Source of the DNA: VXYL01 sp965243095
GTDB taxonomy: Bacteria > Pseudomonadota > Gammaproteobacteria > Pseudomonadales > Azotimanducaceae
Assembly: GCA_965243095.1 (NCBI GenBank)
Contig: OZ251530.1
Span: 1,302,001-1,366,000 of the forward strand
Length of the DNA stretch: 64,000 bases
Direction: 5' to 3'
The notes under the pieces were generated by a model. That model made no database searches and had not been told where the DNA came from. It was given only the letters and a program-made list of their open reading frames with translations. How positions within the stretch are numbered: the first letter of the stretch is position 1; each line of letters starts with the position of its first letter. This document shows positions 26,388-36,100 of the stretch, piece by piece. The position numbers and the translations under genes were made by a program.

Positions 26388-27292
26388 ATCCCTTGCAGCG
26401 CATCACCGAAACGCACGTCGACCACTACCGCGAGCACGGCTACGCCATCGTCGAGGCGTTCCTCACGCCGGACGAACTCGCCGAAGCGCTGGAGGACTGG
26501 CGGGCGTTGCTGCCCGGCTGGGTGGAATACTGCCAAGACCCCAGCCGGCCGCGCCCGAAGGCGGCGGCGCGTGGCGTACGCGCCAGCGGGTTCGTCTTTC
26601 CCTACGCCGGGGCGCGTCTGAACGCCATCACCGTGCATCCGGATCTCATCGCCTTCGCCGCGCGCATGGCGGGCGGGCAGGAGATGTACTGCGAGCAGTC
26701 GCACTTGTCGTTCAAGCACAAAGGCCATCCCGCCGATCAGGATCAAGGCATGCACTGCGACTACGGCAACCACACGCTGGCCTATCCGCCCGACGATCCG
26801 GCCTATTGGCAAACCGCCTACCTGCTCTACTACACGGACGTGACCGCCAACAACGCGCCCACCGCGGTGTGCTCGCGCCGCCACTACCCGGAGAAGATTC
26901 TCTGGCCGGCGCATTGCAGCCGCGCCGCGCGCCCCGCGCTCTACGACAACGAAGTGAAGGTGATCGTGCCGGCCGGCTCGCTCTTCATCTACAGCATGCG
27001 CACGTTCCATCGCGGCACGCCGTTTCGCGCCGAAGGCGGACGCTTGGCGCACTTCGTAACCTACGCGCCGGCGGCGTGGAAGTGGCTCGGCATCGTCGGC
27101 TGGTCGGCGCAGGCCATCAAGCCGGCGTTCCGCGCGTGGATGGAAGGCGCGAACCCCGCCGAACGCGAGCTGTTAGGCTTTCCGCCGCCCGGCCACCAAT
27201 ACTGGACGGAGGAGACGTTGGCCGGGGTGGGCGCACGGTATCCGGGGATGGACATGGCGCCGTATCGAAACGCCGCAAGGCGGGAAGCGTAA
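26375..27292 (+). CDS. Phytanoyl-CoA dioxygenase (PhyH) family protein
   Basis: 305 residues, second PhyH enzyme in the window. Metal ligands His127 and Asp129 (MHCDYGNH) and His212 (TFHRGTPF) are present. The start is uncertain: the frame opens at TTG 26375, overlapping the upstream gene remnant, and no ATG lies near. The true N-terminus may have been altered when the neighbouring fragments were joined. Typical opening (HVDHYREHGYAIVEAFL) is intact. The ATPase gene begins 10 bases downstream. Substrate unknown. Confidence 0.85.
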   Translation: MAALNPLQRITETHVDHYREHGYAIVEAFLTPDELAEALEDWRALLPGWVEYCQDPSRPRPKAAARGVRASGFVFPYAGARLNAITVHPDLIAFAARMAGGQEMYCEQSHLSFKHKGHPADQDQGMHCDYGNHTLAYPPDDPAYWQTAYLLYYTDVTANNAPTAVCSRRHYPEKILWPAHCSRAARPALYDNEVKVIVPAGSLFIYSMRTFHRGTPFRAEGGRLAHFVTYAPAAWKWLGIVGWSAQAIKPAFRAWMEGANPAERELLGFPPPGHQYWTEETLAGVGARYPGMDMAPYRNAARREA

Positions 27293-27302
27293 GGTGGCCG
27301 CC

Positions 27303-28472
27303 ATGAGCGCAGCGCCAACAGCTGTCCCCGGGGAGCGGATGCCGCCGCTCTACTTCGCTGGACGCGATGCAGAACTGCGGAAGTGTCACGACGATCTGCA
27401 AGTGTTGTGCGCGACCGGAGAGTCCAACGGGCTGCAATTGACCATCGGCGTGCCCGGCTCGGGCAAAACAAGACTGGCCGACGAGTTCGCCAAGCGCGTG
27501 CAGGGCCAAGCGGTGGAAGGCCGCACTGTTGCCACGTTGCTGATCTCGCCCGAAGAACTCGCCGACCCGCTGAGCTTGTTCAAGGCGATGGGACGCGCAA
27601 TCGACGCCGAGCAAAGGGCCGCCGAGATCGCCCGGGTGGCGAACGTGAGCGGCGGCGTCGTGGGCGCTTCGGTTGCAGTGGCCAAGGATGTCGGGCGACA
27701 CACTTCCGCCTTCGCCGGTCTGTTGCGGGAGTCCACTGAGAAGGGCATGTGGCAGAACAAGACGTTGGTGCTGCTCATCGACGAGCTGCAGTCGATCGGC
27801 GATGAGGCCATGCCCACGCTGCGCGTTCTGCACCAAGGGCTGACCCGCTGTCCCGTTCTGTTGCTGGGTTTCGGGCTGCAGCACACGGCAGCGCGGCTCG
27901 CGGGCGTTGCGGACGGGAGGGGCATATCCCGCATCGCGGAACCGACGATCCTCCATTCGTTGCGCCGCGAGGATGCGGTCACGGCCTTCGCGGAAACGCT
28001 GGCCCGGCTGGGACACCACGAGGTGCCCAGCGCGAGTTTGGCTGCTCTAGCCGACGCCAGCCACGGATTCCCGCAGCACATCAACGGCTACTTGGCGGGT
28101 GCCCACAAGGCTCTCACCCGACATCGGCACCTGCAGGGCGAAGCGCTCGAGGAAGCGTTGCGGCACGGGGAACAACGCCGGATCGCCTACTACAACAGGC
28201 GGCTTTCGGCAGCGCACAGCCGCAAGCCGATGACGGCCTTGGTGGCGGCGATGGAGCGCGCCCAGAAGACCCTGCTGGAATACCACGATGCGAAGGGCGT
28301 CTTGATCGAGGCGGGCTTCGGCGCGCCCGAGTTGGACGCCGCCATTGCCCACGGCGCGTTGACGTGCGACGACGAGGACAACGTCTCGTTCGGCATTCCC
28401 TCCTTCCACGCCCACATGAAGCAACTGCTGGATCAGGAGCCGGCAGCCGAAACGCCGCCCGCTGATCGATGA
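27303..28472 (+). CDS. AAA-type ATP-binding protein (STAND/ORC-like)
   Basis: 389 residues with Walker A GVPGSGKT (49-56), Walker B LVLLIDELQ (Asp160, Glu161) and a helical C-terminal region (HGFPQHINGYLAGAH) as in single-domain ATPases of the ORC/TniB-like kind. No second enzymatic domain is seen. ATG 27303 is preceded by AAGG; GTG 27294 is possible. The last eight or so codons overlap a sequence resembling the antisense of the panE 3' end, so the present C-terminus may have been formed by that insertion. Function unknown; being beside an R-M locus makes a defence role possible but unproven. Confidence 0.75.
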   Translation: MSAAPTAVPGERMPPLYFAGRDAELRKCHDDLQVLCATGESNGLQLTIGVPGSGKTRLADEFAKRVQGQAVEGRTVATLLISPEELADPLSLFKAMGRAIDAEQRAAEIARVANVSGGVVGASVAVAKDVGRHTSAFAGLLRESTEKGMWQNKTLVLLIDELQSIGDEAMPTLRVLHQGLTRCPVLLLGFGLQHTAARLAGVADGRGISRIAEPTILHSLRREDAVTAFAETLARLGHHEVPSASLAALADASHGFPQHINGYLAGAHKALTRHRHLQGEALEEALRHGEQRRIAYYNRRLSAAHSRKPMTALVAAMERAQKTLLEYHDAKGVLIEAGFGAPELDAAIAHGALTCDDEDNVSFGIPSFHAHMKQLLDQEPAAETPPADR

Positions 28473-28535
28473 GGGGCGAGTCATGTCGATGGTCGGGGTA
28501 GCTTTGCGGTGCCGCCAAGCTCGCGCACGAACTGC
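28448..28535 (-). pseudogene. Decayed duplicate of the panE 3' end
   Basis: Matches about 30649-30750 inside intact panE in the same orientation: CGAAACG.CGCCCGCTG.TCGATGAGG, then TCATGTCGATGGT and GAGCTCGCGCAC-like blocks, with a few small gaps. In protein terms ATPTIDM and VRELG are still readable. It lies at the far side of the second R-M locus, mirroring the arrangement of the first. Confidence 0.7.
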
Positions 28536-28546
28536 CAGGGGCTGGG

Positions 28547-29121
28547 TCAGCCCTCGTTCAAGAAAGACACGACATTGGCCTCCGCCTCTGCGGCGTCCCG
28601 CTCGCCGGTCAGGTCGGCAGCCCAGCTTCGGCCGGGGTGGAGCGTGTCCCACCAACTCCGCTGGCTATTGCGCCGGCCGCTGCCGGGATCGTGATCGCCG
28701 AATCCATCCAAGCAGAGGTTCCAGACTGGTTTGTAGTGTTCGATGAGGAATCGCGCGGCGAGGTGATCCAAACGGGCTCGATGGCCATGTGCTTGTAGGT
28801 GAATTCCGCCACCTCCAGGTTTTCCGCGGCATCGATGGATCTGGTGTGCTCTCGCAAACGACTCCGCAGCGCCGGTTTCGATGCGTCCACGCCTGTCCCT
28901 TTGCGCGATCCCGGAGGCACGGCCTTGCCAACATAGATCGGATTTTCGCCGCCGGAAATAACGCGATACGCATTGAAGCCGCCAGTGTAGAAAAGCGCGT
29001 AAACACCCGGCCCTTCGACTTCCTCAACCGTGGCCAAACGCTGCTGAGGTCGTTGCCGGAAGCGCAAGGCGAGGCCCGCCATGAGGTTGTCGTACGTCAG
29101 CGGATCGTAGAGCTCGGCCAT
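28547..29121 (-). pseudogene. Eco29kI-family GIY-YIG restriction endonuclease, frameshifted
   Basis: The first frame from ATG 29121 gives the GIY-YIG core GPGVYALFYTGG and PIYVGKAVPPGSRKG, then LRSRLREHTRSIDAAENL. At about 28770, after KHMAIEPVW, the match jumps to another frame that continues LIEHYKPVWNLCLDGFGDHD and SWWDTLHPGRSWA to the stop at 28547. Together this is a full Eco29kI-like nuclease. One frameshift breaks it: either inactivation or a sequencing error. ATG directly follows the TAG of the methylase gene, so the two were coupled. Confidence 0.85.
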
Positions 29122-30624
29122 CTACGGCTGCCGCAGTTCCACGATGGATTCGTACAAGCGTCCGCCGTTCGCCACGCCGGCGCGAACGCTGGAGTGGACG
29201 ATGCTGCTGCCCACGCGGGTGTCGCGCGGCGTATGCACGGCCACCGTCTCCAAGCCGCAGCGTTCGGCGATGCTTGCGAGGAAGCGGTCGGTGGCGATCG
29301 GCACGCCTTGCAGGATGCTGTTGCCGACCACCACCAGCGCGGTGGCGCCGGGGCGCAGGCACCATTTCGCGCCCCGGGCGAAGCGCGCGCAGTCGTTGAA
29401 GTACAAGGCGGCGTAGTTGGCCCAACCCTGGCCGCCATAAATGCCCTTGTGCGGATTCCGTTCGCGCACTTCATCCAAGACGTCTTGGATCTCCGTGTCC
29501 GCAACGGCGGGATCGAGGGCCACAGGGCCGCGGTCGCGCGCGTTCTGCCAGTAGGTGCCGAAGTTCAACGCTTCCAAGCGCTTGAGGTCCGTCGGCGAGC
29601 TGCAGAAATCCAGCCAATAGAGGTGCGGGCGCGTGTTGCGGTTGTAGTGGTAGTTGTTGAGGTACGGCGGCGAGGTGATCAGCAAGTCCACGCTTGCGGC
29701 CGGCACATCGCGGTAGCCATCGAAGAAGGACTTCTCGATCACCCGCCCATCTCGTCGGCTTCTCTTGGCTTTGGCCTTGGCGCGCGTTTCGCGGTACCAG
29801 GCCACGTCGTTCGCCATCTGCGCCACCTTGCCGGCCAAGGCGTTGATGACGGGAAAGTCCTCCACGTCCGGCCGCCCCACCGCCGCCTTTCGCCCCAAGC
29901 TCGGCTCGTAGGAGTAGTTGGAGTAATCCACCATGGTGGCGGCGAAGGCCAAGCGCAGCATGTCCGCCACGCGCCCGGTGCGAAGGTCGATGAAATCCAG
30001 CGCCAAGAGCACCTTGCGCTCCACTTTGGGGCTGTAGAACGGGCTGCGGGTGCGGAAGCCCGGCGGCGGCTTGCGAGCGGGCGTCACACCGCTCGCAAGC
30101 ACCTGTTCGGAGTACGCCCGCAGCTCCTTGGCGGCGTCGCGCAACGCATCGGCTGGAACCCGGTGCGCCTTCAACTTCGTCGTCGATGCGAAGGCGGCGT
30201 AGGGATTGATCTCGAAGCCCAGCGCTTCGTGGCCGGCCAAGTCGGCCTCCACCAACGTGGTGCCAACGCCGGAGAACGGATCAAGCACCACGCTCGGCCG
30301 CGGGGCGAAACGGGCCAGCGCGTCGGCCACGAAGTGCTTGGAATAGCCGGCGATCCACGGCACCCATCGGTGAACCGGGGCAGACCGGTTCGCCATGAAC
30401 GCCGGGTCGCGAAATCCGGCGATTGCCCCATCGGCTCGATCAGCGCATCGATCGGGAGCGGACGCAACCGCGTTGCCGAACAGGTCGTCGTTCCGGCAGA
30501 CGGTGGCCGCTCCTCGCGAAGTGTCTTCACGTTGCTTGGTAGCGATGGGGGCCACGATGCCCTCGTGTTTGGTCGCTGGTGGTGGGGACGTGGTGGTGGT
30601 CGACCGCCGACATCTGGCAGTCAT
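29122..30624 (-). CDS. DNA methyltransferase (SPPY type) of the Eco29kI-like R-M locus
   Basis: About 500 residues. Motif I VVLDPFSGVGTTLVEA near residue 113 and catalytic SPPYLNNYHYN near residue 313 mark an amino-methylase, likely N4-cytosine given SPP. VHRWVPWIAGYSKHF upstream of motif I is typical. The start is uncertain: ATG 30624 overlaps the panE stop as ATGA, but the first 50 or so residues are low complexity and a later GTG or ATG may be used. It protects DNA against the neighbouring nuclease; if that is dead, it is a solitary methylase. Confidence 0.82.
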   Translation of the reverse strand: MTARCRRSTTTTSPPPATKHEGIVAPIATKQREDTSRGAATVCRNDDLFGNAVASAPDRCADRADGAIAGFRDPAFMANRSAPVHRWVPWIAGYSKHFVADALARFAPRPSVVLDPFSGVGTTLVEADLAGHEALGFEINPYAAFASTTKLKAHRVPADALRDAAKELRAYSEQVLASGVTPARKPPPGFRTRSPFYSPKVERKVLLALDFIDLRTGRVADMLRLAFAATMVDYSNYSYEPSLGRKAAVGRPDVEDFPVINALAGKVAQMANDVAWYRETRAKAKAKRSRRDGRVIEKSFFDGYRDVPAASVDLLITSPPYLNNYHYNRNTRPHLYWLDFCSSPTDLKRLEALNFGTYWQNARDRGPVALDPAVADTEIQDVLDEVRERNPHKGIYGGQGWANYAALYFNDCARFARGAKWCLRPGATALVVVGNSILQGVPIATDRFLASIAERCGLETVAVHTPRDTRVGSSIVHSSVRAGVANGGRLYESIVELRQP

Positions 30625-31610
30625 CTTACAGTGAACGAACCGCTGTTGCGAAACGTCGCCCGCTGCTCGATGAGGGCGTGAATCATGTCGATGGTGGGCG
30701 TGGCGATGCTGGTGAGCGCGCCGAGCTCGCGCACCGCGCCGACCAGCGCCGCGGTTTCCAACGGCCGCCCCAAGGTGAGATCCTGCAACATTGACGTGCG
30801 ATGCGCACCCACGGCGGCGGCGCCTTCGATGCGTTTGTCGATGTCCACGGCGAAGCGCGCGCCCAGGGCTTCGCCCACCGCCTGCCCCTCGGCCATCATG
30901 GCTTTGGCGATGACGCGGGTGCCGGGGTCGGTGGCGAGCACGTCCAAGGTGGCGTGGGTGAGCGCCGAGAGCGGGTTGAAGGCCAGGTTGCCCCACAGCT
31001 TCATCCAGATGTCGTTGCGCAGGCGTGGGCGAATCGGCGCGCGCAGGCCGGCGCCGAGCAGTAGCGACGCTAGCGCGACGATGCGTTCGCTGCGGCGGCC
31101 GTCCGGTTCGCCGAGAATAAAGCGGTCGTCGGAGAGATGCCGCGCCACGCCCGGCGCCACCACCTCCACGGAGGGATAGACGACGCAGCCGATGGCGCGT
31201 TCCGGGCCGATGCCTTGCCAGATGACGCCGCTCGGGTCCACGCTCTCCACATGGCGTTCGGCAAGAGGCGAATCCAGGCGGTGGAAGTACCACCAGGGCA
31301 CGCCGTTGACGGCGCTCACCACCGGCGTATGCCGGTCCAGCAGGGCGCGAATGCCATTCACGGCGCCCGGGATGGAATGCGCCTTCAAGGTGACGATCAC
31401 GATGTCTTGTTTGCCCAGCGCCGCCGGTTCGTCCGTGGCCGGCACGTCGGCCACGAGTTCCTCGCCATCCACGAGCAGCCGCAAGCCGTTCGCACGCATC
31501 GCCTGCAGATGCGGCCCGCGCGCCACCGCGCTCACCTCGGCGCCGGCCCGCGCCAGCAGCACGGCGAGGTAGCTGCCGACAGCGCCGGCGCCGTAGACGC
31601 AGACCCTCAC
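30621..31610 (-). CDS. panE: 2-dehydropantoate 2-reductase family (ketopantoate reductase)
   Basis: 329 residues. Rossmann motif VYGAGAVGSYLAVLLARAG at the N-terminus, catalytic-domain signatures RNDIWMKLWGNLAFNPLSAL and TPTIDMIHALI at the C-terminus. NADPH-dependent reduction of ketopantoate in CoA synthesis is the type reaction, but many paralogues act on other 2-oxoacids. GTG 31610 overlaps the stop of the upstream CoA ligase (GTGA), so the two form one unit. Its 3' end is duplicated at 28448-28535. Confidence 0.85.
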   Translation of the reverse strand: MRVCVYGAGAVGSYLAVLLARAGAEVSAVARGPHLQAMRANGLRLLVDGEELVADVPATDEPAALGKQDIVIVTLKAHSIPGAVNGIRALLDRHTPVVSAVNGVPWWYFHRLDSPLAERHVESVDPSGVIWQGIGPERAIGCVVYPSVEVVAPGVARHLSDDRFILGEPDGRRSERIVALASLLLGAGLRAPIRPRLRNDIWMKLWGNLAFNPLSALTHATLDVLATDPGTRVIAKAMMAEGQAVGEALGARFAVDIDKRIEGAAAVGAHRTSMLQDLTLGRPLETAALVGAVRELGALTSIATPTIDMIHALIEQRATFRNSGSFTVR

Positions 31611-33103
31611 GACGCCAGCCCCAGCCGTTCGGCGAGGCCGATGCGCTGCACTTTGCCGGTGGGGCCTTTGGGAATCTCCGCCACGAACACCACCCGGCGC
31701 GGCACCTTGAAATCCGCCAGACGTTCTCTGCCGAACTCGCGCAGTTGGCGCTCGGTGGCGGATTGGCCGTCGCGTAGCACCACCGCGGCGGCAACCTCCT
31801 CGCCGAGCGTCCGGTGCGGCAGGGCGAACGTGCAGATCTGCGCCACCGCCGGATGGTTCAGCAACGCTTCGTCCACTTCCAACGGCGCGACTTTCTCGCC
31901 GCCGCGGTTGATGATCTCCTTCAACCGCCCGGTCACCTTCACATAGCCGTCCGCGTCCATCACGCCTTGATCGCCGGTGCGGAACCAACCGCTGTCGAAG
32001 GCGGCGGCGTTCGCGGCGTCGTTGCCAAGATAGCCGCTGGTGACGTTCTCGCCGCGAATGACGATTTCGCCTTCTTCGCCAACGCCAAGCAACTCGCCCC
32101 GCGCGTCCATGATGGCCACCTCCGGGCCCGCCGGCGGGCCCACCGATCCCGCTTTGCGCACCCCCGGCGGCAGGGGATTCGAGCACATTTGATGCGCCGC
32201 CTCGGTCATGGCGTACGCCTCGATCACCGGCGCGCCGAAGACGCGCTCCAGCTCCGCCATCACCGGCGGCGGCAGGGACGCGGAGGAAGAGCGAATGAAG
32301 CGCAGCTTGCTAGTACGCGCGATCTGGGCGTTGCGTGCGGCGCGGCCGAGGATCGCCTGATGCATCGTCGGCACCGCGCTGTACCAAGTGGGGTTTTCCC
32401 CTTGCAGCCAAGCGAAGAAGCGCAGCGCGTCGAAGCCGGGTGTGCAAACCACCGTGCCGCCTGCCGTCAAGCTCGCCAGCACCGGCGCCATCAAACCGTG
32501 AATGTGAAACAGCGGCATCACGTTCAAGCACCGATCCGCCGGCGTCAACCGCAGCGTGGCGGCGATGTTGCGCGCGGAAGCCGCCAGATTCGCTTGGCTC
32601 AAGGGCACCATCTTGGGCCGCGAGGTGGTGCCAGAGGTGTGCAGGATCAGCGCGATGGATTCCGGCGGCCGCCCTCGCACAACGCCCTCTGGCGCTCCGG
32701 CGAGCCGAATCGCCCCTGCCGCTTCGCCAACAGCAAGCCGCAACACCCGAATGTTCCGCGCTTCGGCAACGGCCACCGCCGCGGACTCCGCGCCTTCTTC
32801 CACCACCAACGCGCGGGCGTTCAGGTCCTGAAGGTAGAAATCGAACTCGTCCGCCTTGTACGCGGGGTTCAGCGGCGCGGTGGCGGACCACGGTGCCATG
32901 CAAACGAAAGCGCCCGCCATCGCCGGGCCGTTCGGCAGCACGATGGCCACGCGATCGTCCGGCCCCACGCCAACGCCGCGCAACTGCCGCCCGATCGCTT
33001 CCGTTTGCCCACGCAGTTCCGAGTAGTCGATGCCGCGGCAAGCCGGTGCCGCGATGGCCGTGCCGCGGCCGCTCGAAGGCAACAAGCCGAGCAGGGTTTC
33101 CAT
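31607..33103 (-). CDS. Acyl-CoA ligase, oxalate--CoA ligase-like
   Basis: 498 residues of the ANL family. The AMP-binding motif is LHTSGTTSRPKMVPLSQANL, a version with SRPK typical of the oxalate-CoA ligase/Pcs60 branch. MPLFHIHGLMAPVLASL, EAYAMTEAAHQM, WFRTGDQG and GRLKEIINRGGEK are present, with the C-terminal lysine in PKGPTGKVQR. ATG 33103 is preceded by unrelated repeat DNA; the open frame to 33961 is antisense to the next gene. Coupled to panE by a GTGA overlap. A broken partial copy lies at 25571-26189. Confidence 0.88.
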   Translation of the reverse strand: METLLGLLPSSGRGTAIAAPACRGIDYSELRGQTEAIGRQLRGVGVGPDDRVAIVLPNGPAMAGAFVCMAPWSATAPLNPAYKADEFDFYLQDLNARALVVEEGAESAAVAVAEARNIRVLRLAVGEAAGAIRLAGAPEGVVRGRPPESIALILHTSGTTSRPKMVPLSQANLAASARNIAATLRLTPADRCLNVMPLFHIHGLMAPVLASLTAGGTVVCTPGFDALRFFAWLQGENPTWYSAVPTMHQAILGRAARNAQIARTSKLRFIRSSSASLPPPVMAELERVFGAPVIEAYAMTEAAHQMCSNPLPPGVRKAGSVGPPAGPEVAIMDARGELLGVGEEGEIVIRGENVTSGYLGNDAANAAAFDSGWFRTGDQGVMDADGYVKVTGRLKEIINRGGEKVAPLEVDEALLNHPAVAQICTFALPHRTLGEEVAAAVVLRDGQSATERQLREFGRERLADFKVPRRVVFVAEIPKGPTGKVQRIGLAERLGLAS

Positions 33104-33141
33104 GCGTTCAGTGTAGGCCAAGGTGCCCAACGGAGGGCAAT

Positions 33142-33189
33142 GCGGGCGAGACGCCCGCGCTCCCAGGAGTCGCGCTACCAAGTGTCCAC
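33142..33189 (+). repeat. Dispersed palindromic repeat, copy D (single arm)
   Basis: Only one 23-base arm (33142-33164) and the tail (TACCAAGTGTCCAC, to 33189) remain. The tail encodes the last residues and the stop of the acyl-CoA carboxylase (VDTW-stop), so the repeat has become part of that gene. Confidence 0.8.
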
Positions 33190-36100
33190 GTTGCGGCGTT
33201 TCTTTTCGCCGCGCCGCAGGCCGGGCGTGGCGGCGGGGCCGGCCGCGTCGAAAGCGGCCGTCACCCAGCGGCGCGAATCGGCCGGGTCGATCACGTCGTC
33301 CACGGCGAAGGACATTCCCGCGTTCAGCGCTTTGCCGCGTTCGTAGGCGGCGGCCACCAGGGCGTTGTAGCGCGCGACGCGCTCGTCGGTGTCCTCGATG
33401 GCGGCGAGCTCGTTGCGGAAGCCCAGCTTCACCTGTCCCTCCAAGCCCATGCCGCCGAACTCGCCGGTGGGCCACGCCACGGCGGCGAACGGCTCCTTGA
33501 AGCTGCCGCCGGCCATCGCTTGGGCGCCCAAGCCGTATGCCTTGCGCAGCACGATGGTCACATGCGGCACGGTGAGGTTGGCGCCGGTGACGAAAAGGCG
33601 GCTGCAATGGCGCACCAGCGCGGTCTTTTCCACCTCCGGCCCCACCATCATGCCCGGCGTGTCGCAGAGCACCAGCACGGGGATGTCGAACGCATCGCAC
33701 AGTTGCAGGAAGCGGGCGGCTTTGTCCGAACCGTCGCTGTCGATGGCGCCGGAGAGGTGTTGCGGATTGTTCGCCACCACGCCCACCGGGCGGCCTTCGA
33801 TGCGAATGAACGCCGTCACCATGCCGAGGCCGAACTTCGGGCGCAGTTCCAACACCGAGCCGGTGTCCGCCAGCGTGTGGACCACATCGCGCACTTGGTA
33901 CACCCGCAGGCGGTTTTCCGGCACGATGTTGCGTAGTTGGCGCTGGTCCGCGCACTCCCACTCCGCCAGCCGCCCTTGGAAGTAGGAGAGGTACTGCTTG
34001 GCCACCGCCACCGCTTCGGCTTCGTCCTCCACCGCCACGTCCACCACGCCGTTGGCGGTTTGCACGTCCAGGGGGCCGATCTCCTCCGGGCGAAAGACGC
34101 CCAGATTGCCGCCTTCAATGAGCGCCGGGCCGCCCATGCCGATGTTGGCGTTGCGGGTGGCGATGATCACGTCGCAGCAGCCGAGCAGCGAGGCGTTGCC
34201 GGCGAAGCAGTAGCGCGAGGTGATGCCCACCATTGGCACCAGCCCGGAAAGCCTGCCCATGGAGGCGAAGGTGGGCGTGTCCAACGGGCGGCTGGGCGCG
34301 TCGAAACGCGCTGGCGGCGTTGGCGCATCGGCGCTGCGCGGCGCGGGTTTGGGCGGCGGGCCTTGGCGCCGGCCGCCGGTGCCGGCGCGTCCGCCGCCGC
34401 CTTCGGCGAACAGCACCATCGGCACGTGCCACTTCTCCGCCAGTTCCAACATGCGGTCGGTTTTCGGGTGGTTGATGGCGCCTTGCGTGCCGGCCAGCAC
34501 CGTGTAGTCGTAGGCCATCACCACGCAGCGGGCGCGTTCGCCGCCGAACAGGTGGCCGTTGACGCCGCCGATGCCGGTGACCATCCCGTCGGTGGGGAAC
34601 TTGGCGATGGTTTCTTCGAGCGGCAGGCCGGTGCCCGGCGTCAGCACCAGCTGGCCGTGTTCCACGAAGGAGCCGGCGTCGCAGAGATCGGCGATGTTCT
34701 CGCGGGCGGTGCGCTGGTTGGTGTTGCGGCGCTTCGCCACGGCGTCGGGCCGGGCGGCGTCCAAGGTCGCGTCGTGGCGTTGTCGCACTTCCGCCAGATC
34801 GGGGCGAATGTGATCCAGATCCACGGTTTCGGCACCGGCGTCGCCGCTGGTGTGTACTTCGCGTTCTTCAATGAAGGCCAGCGCATGGCCTGCCCACACC
34901 GTGTCGCCCTTTGCCACGTTGAGTTGGCGCAAAGCTCCGCTGGCGGGAGCGCGGATCTCGTGCTCCATCTTCATGGCTTCCATCACCAGCAGCAGCGCGT
35001 TCGCGGCTACTTCCTGCCCGGCTTCCACTTCGATGCTCACCACGGTGCCTTGCATGGGCGCAACCACCGCGACTTGGCCTTCCGGCGCGGCGGCGGGAGC
35101 TGGCTGCGCCGCTGGCGAGGGCGCGGATTTGCCGTGTTCCAGCACCGCGAGCGGGTCGTCGCTGAGCAGCGTGGCGCCCGCCTGCCCGGTTTCCGGCGTG
35201 GCTGTCGCCAGTGTCGAGGGGAAGTAGCGCTGCGCGGGCTCGTGTTGCGCCGCGTCGGCCGCCAGCGCCGCCATGTGTTCGTCCACGAAGCGCGTGTGAA
35301 CCACCGGCGAGGCCAGCGCCCGGCGCATGGTGGCGCGCAGGAACGGGATGTTGGTGGCCACGCCTTCGATGCGGAAGTCCGCCAGCGCCCGCTCCGCCTT
35401 GCGCACTGCGGCGGCGAACGAGAGGTCGCTGCGGACGATCACTTTCGCCAGCAGCGAATCGAAGTGCGGGCTGGTGGCGTAGCCGGCGTACCCGAAGGTG
35501 TCCGTGCGAATGCCCGGCCCGGTGGGCGGATCGAACGCGGCGAGGACGCCGCCGGCGGGCAGGGTTTCGCCGCTTTCCGTCATCGTCTCCATGTTCACCC
35601 GCGCCTGGACGGCGTGGCCGCGCACCGCCGGCGCCACGGCGAACCCCAGCGCCGCAAACGTCTCGCCTTGCGCCAAGCGCAGTTGCAGGCCCACCAAGTC
35701 CACGCCGGTCACTTCCTCGGTGATCGTGTGTTCCACTTGCAGGCGGGCGTTGGCTTCCAGAAAGTGGAAACGCTGTTCGCCCGGCGCCCCGGAAACCAGA
35801 AACTCGAACGTGCCCAAACTGCGATAGCCCGCGGCCCGGGCCAAACGCAACGCCGCGGCCGCCAACGCCTCGCGCACGGCCGGCGAAAGCGCCGGCGCCG
35901 GAGCGACCTCGATGAGCTTCTGGTGGCGCCGCTGGATCGTGCAATCGCGGTCGCCGAAAGAAAGCACCTCGCCGGCGTCGTCCGCCGCCACCTGCACTTC
36001 CACATGCCGGGCGTCCGCCAAGAACTGCTCCACGTACACGTCGCCCACGCCGAACGCCGCCTCGGCTTCCGACCGCGCCCTCGCGTAGACGTCGGCAACC

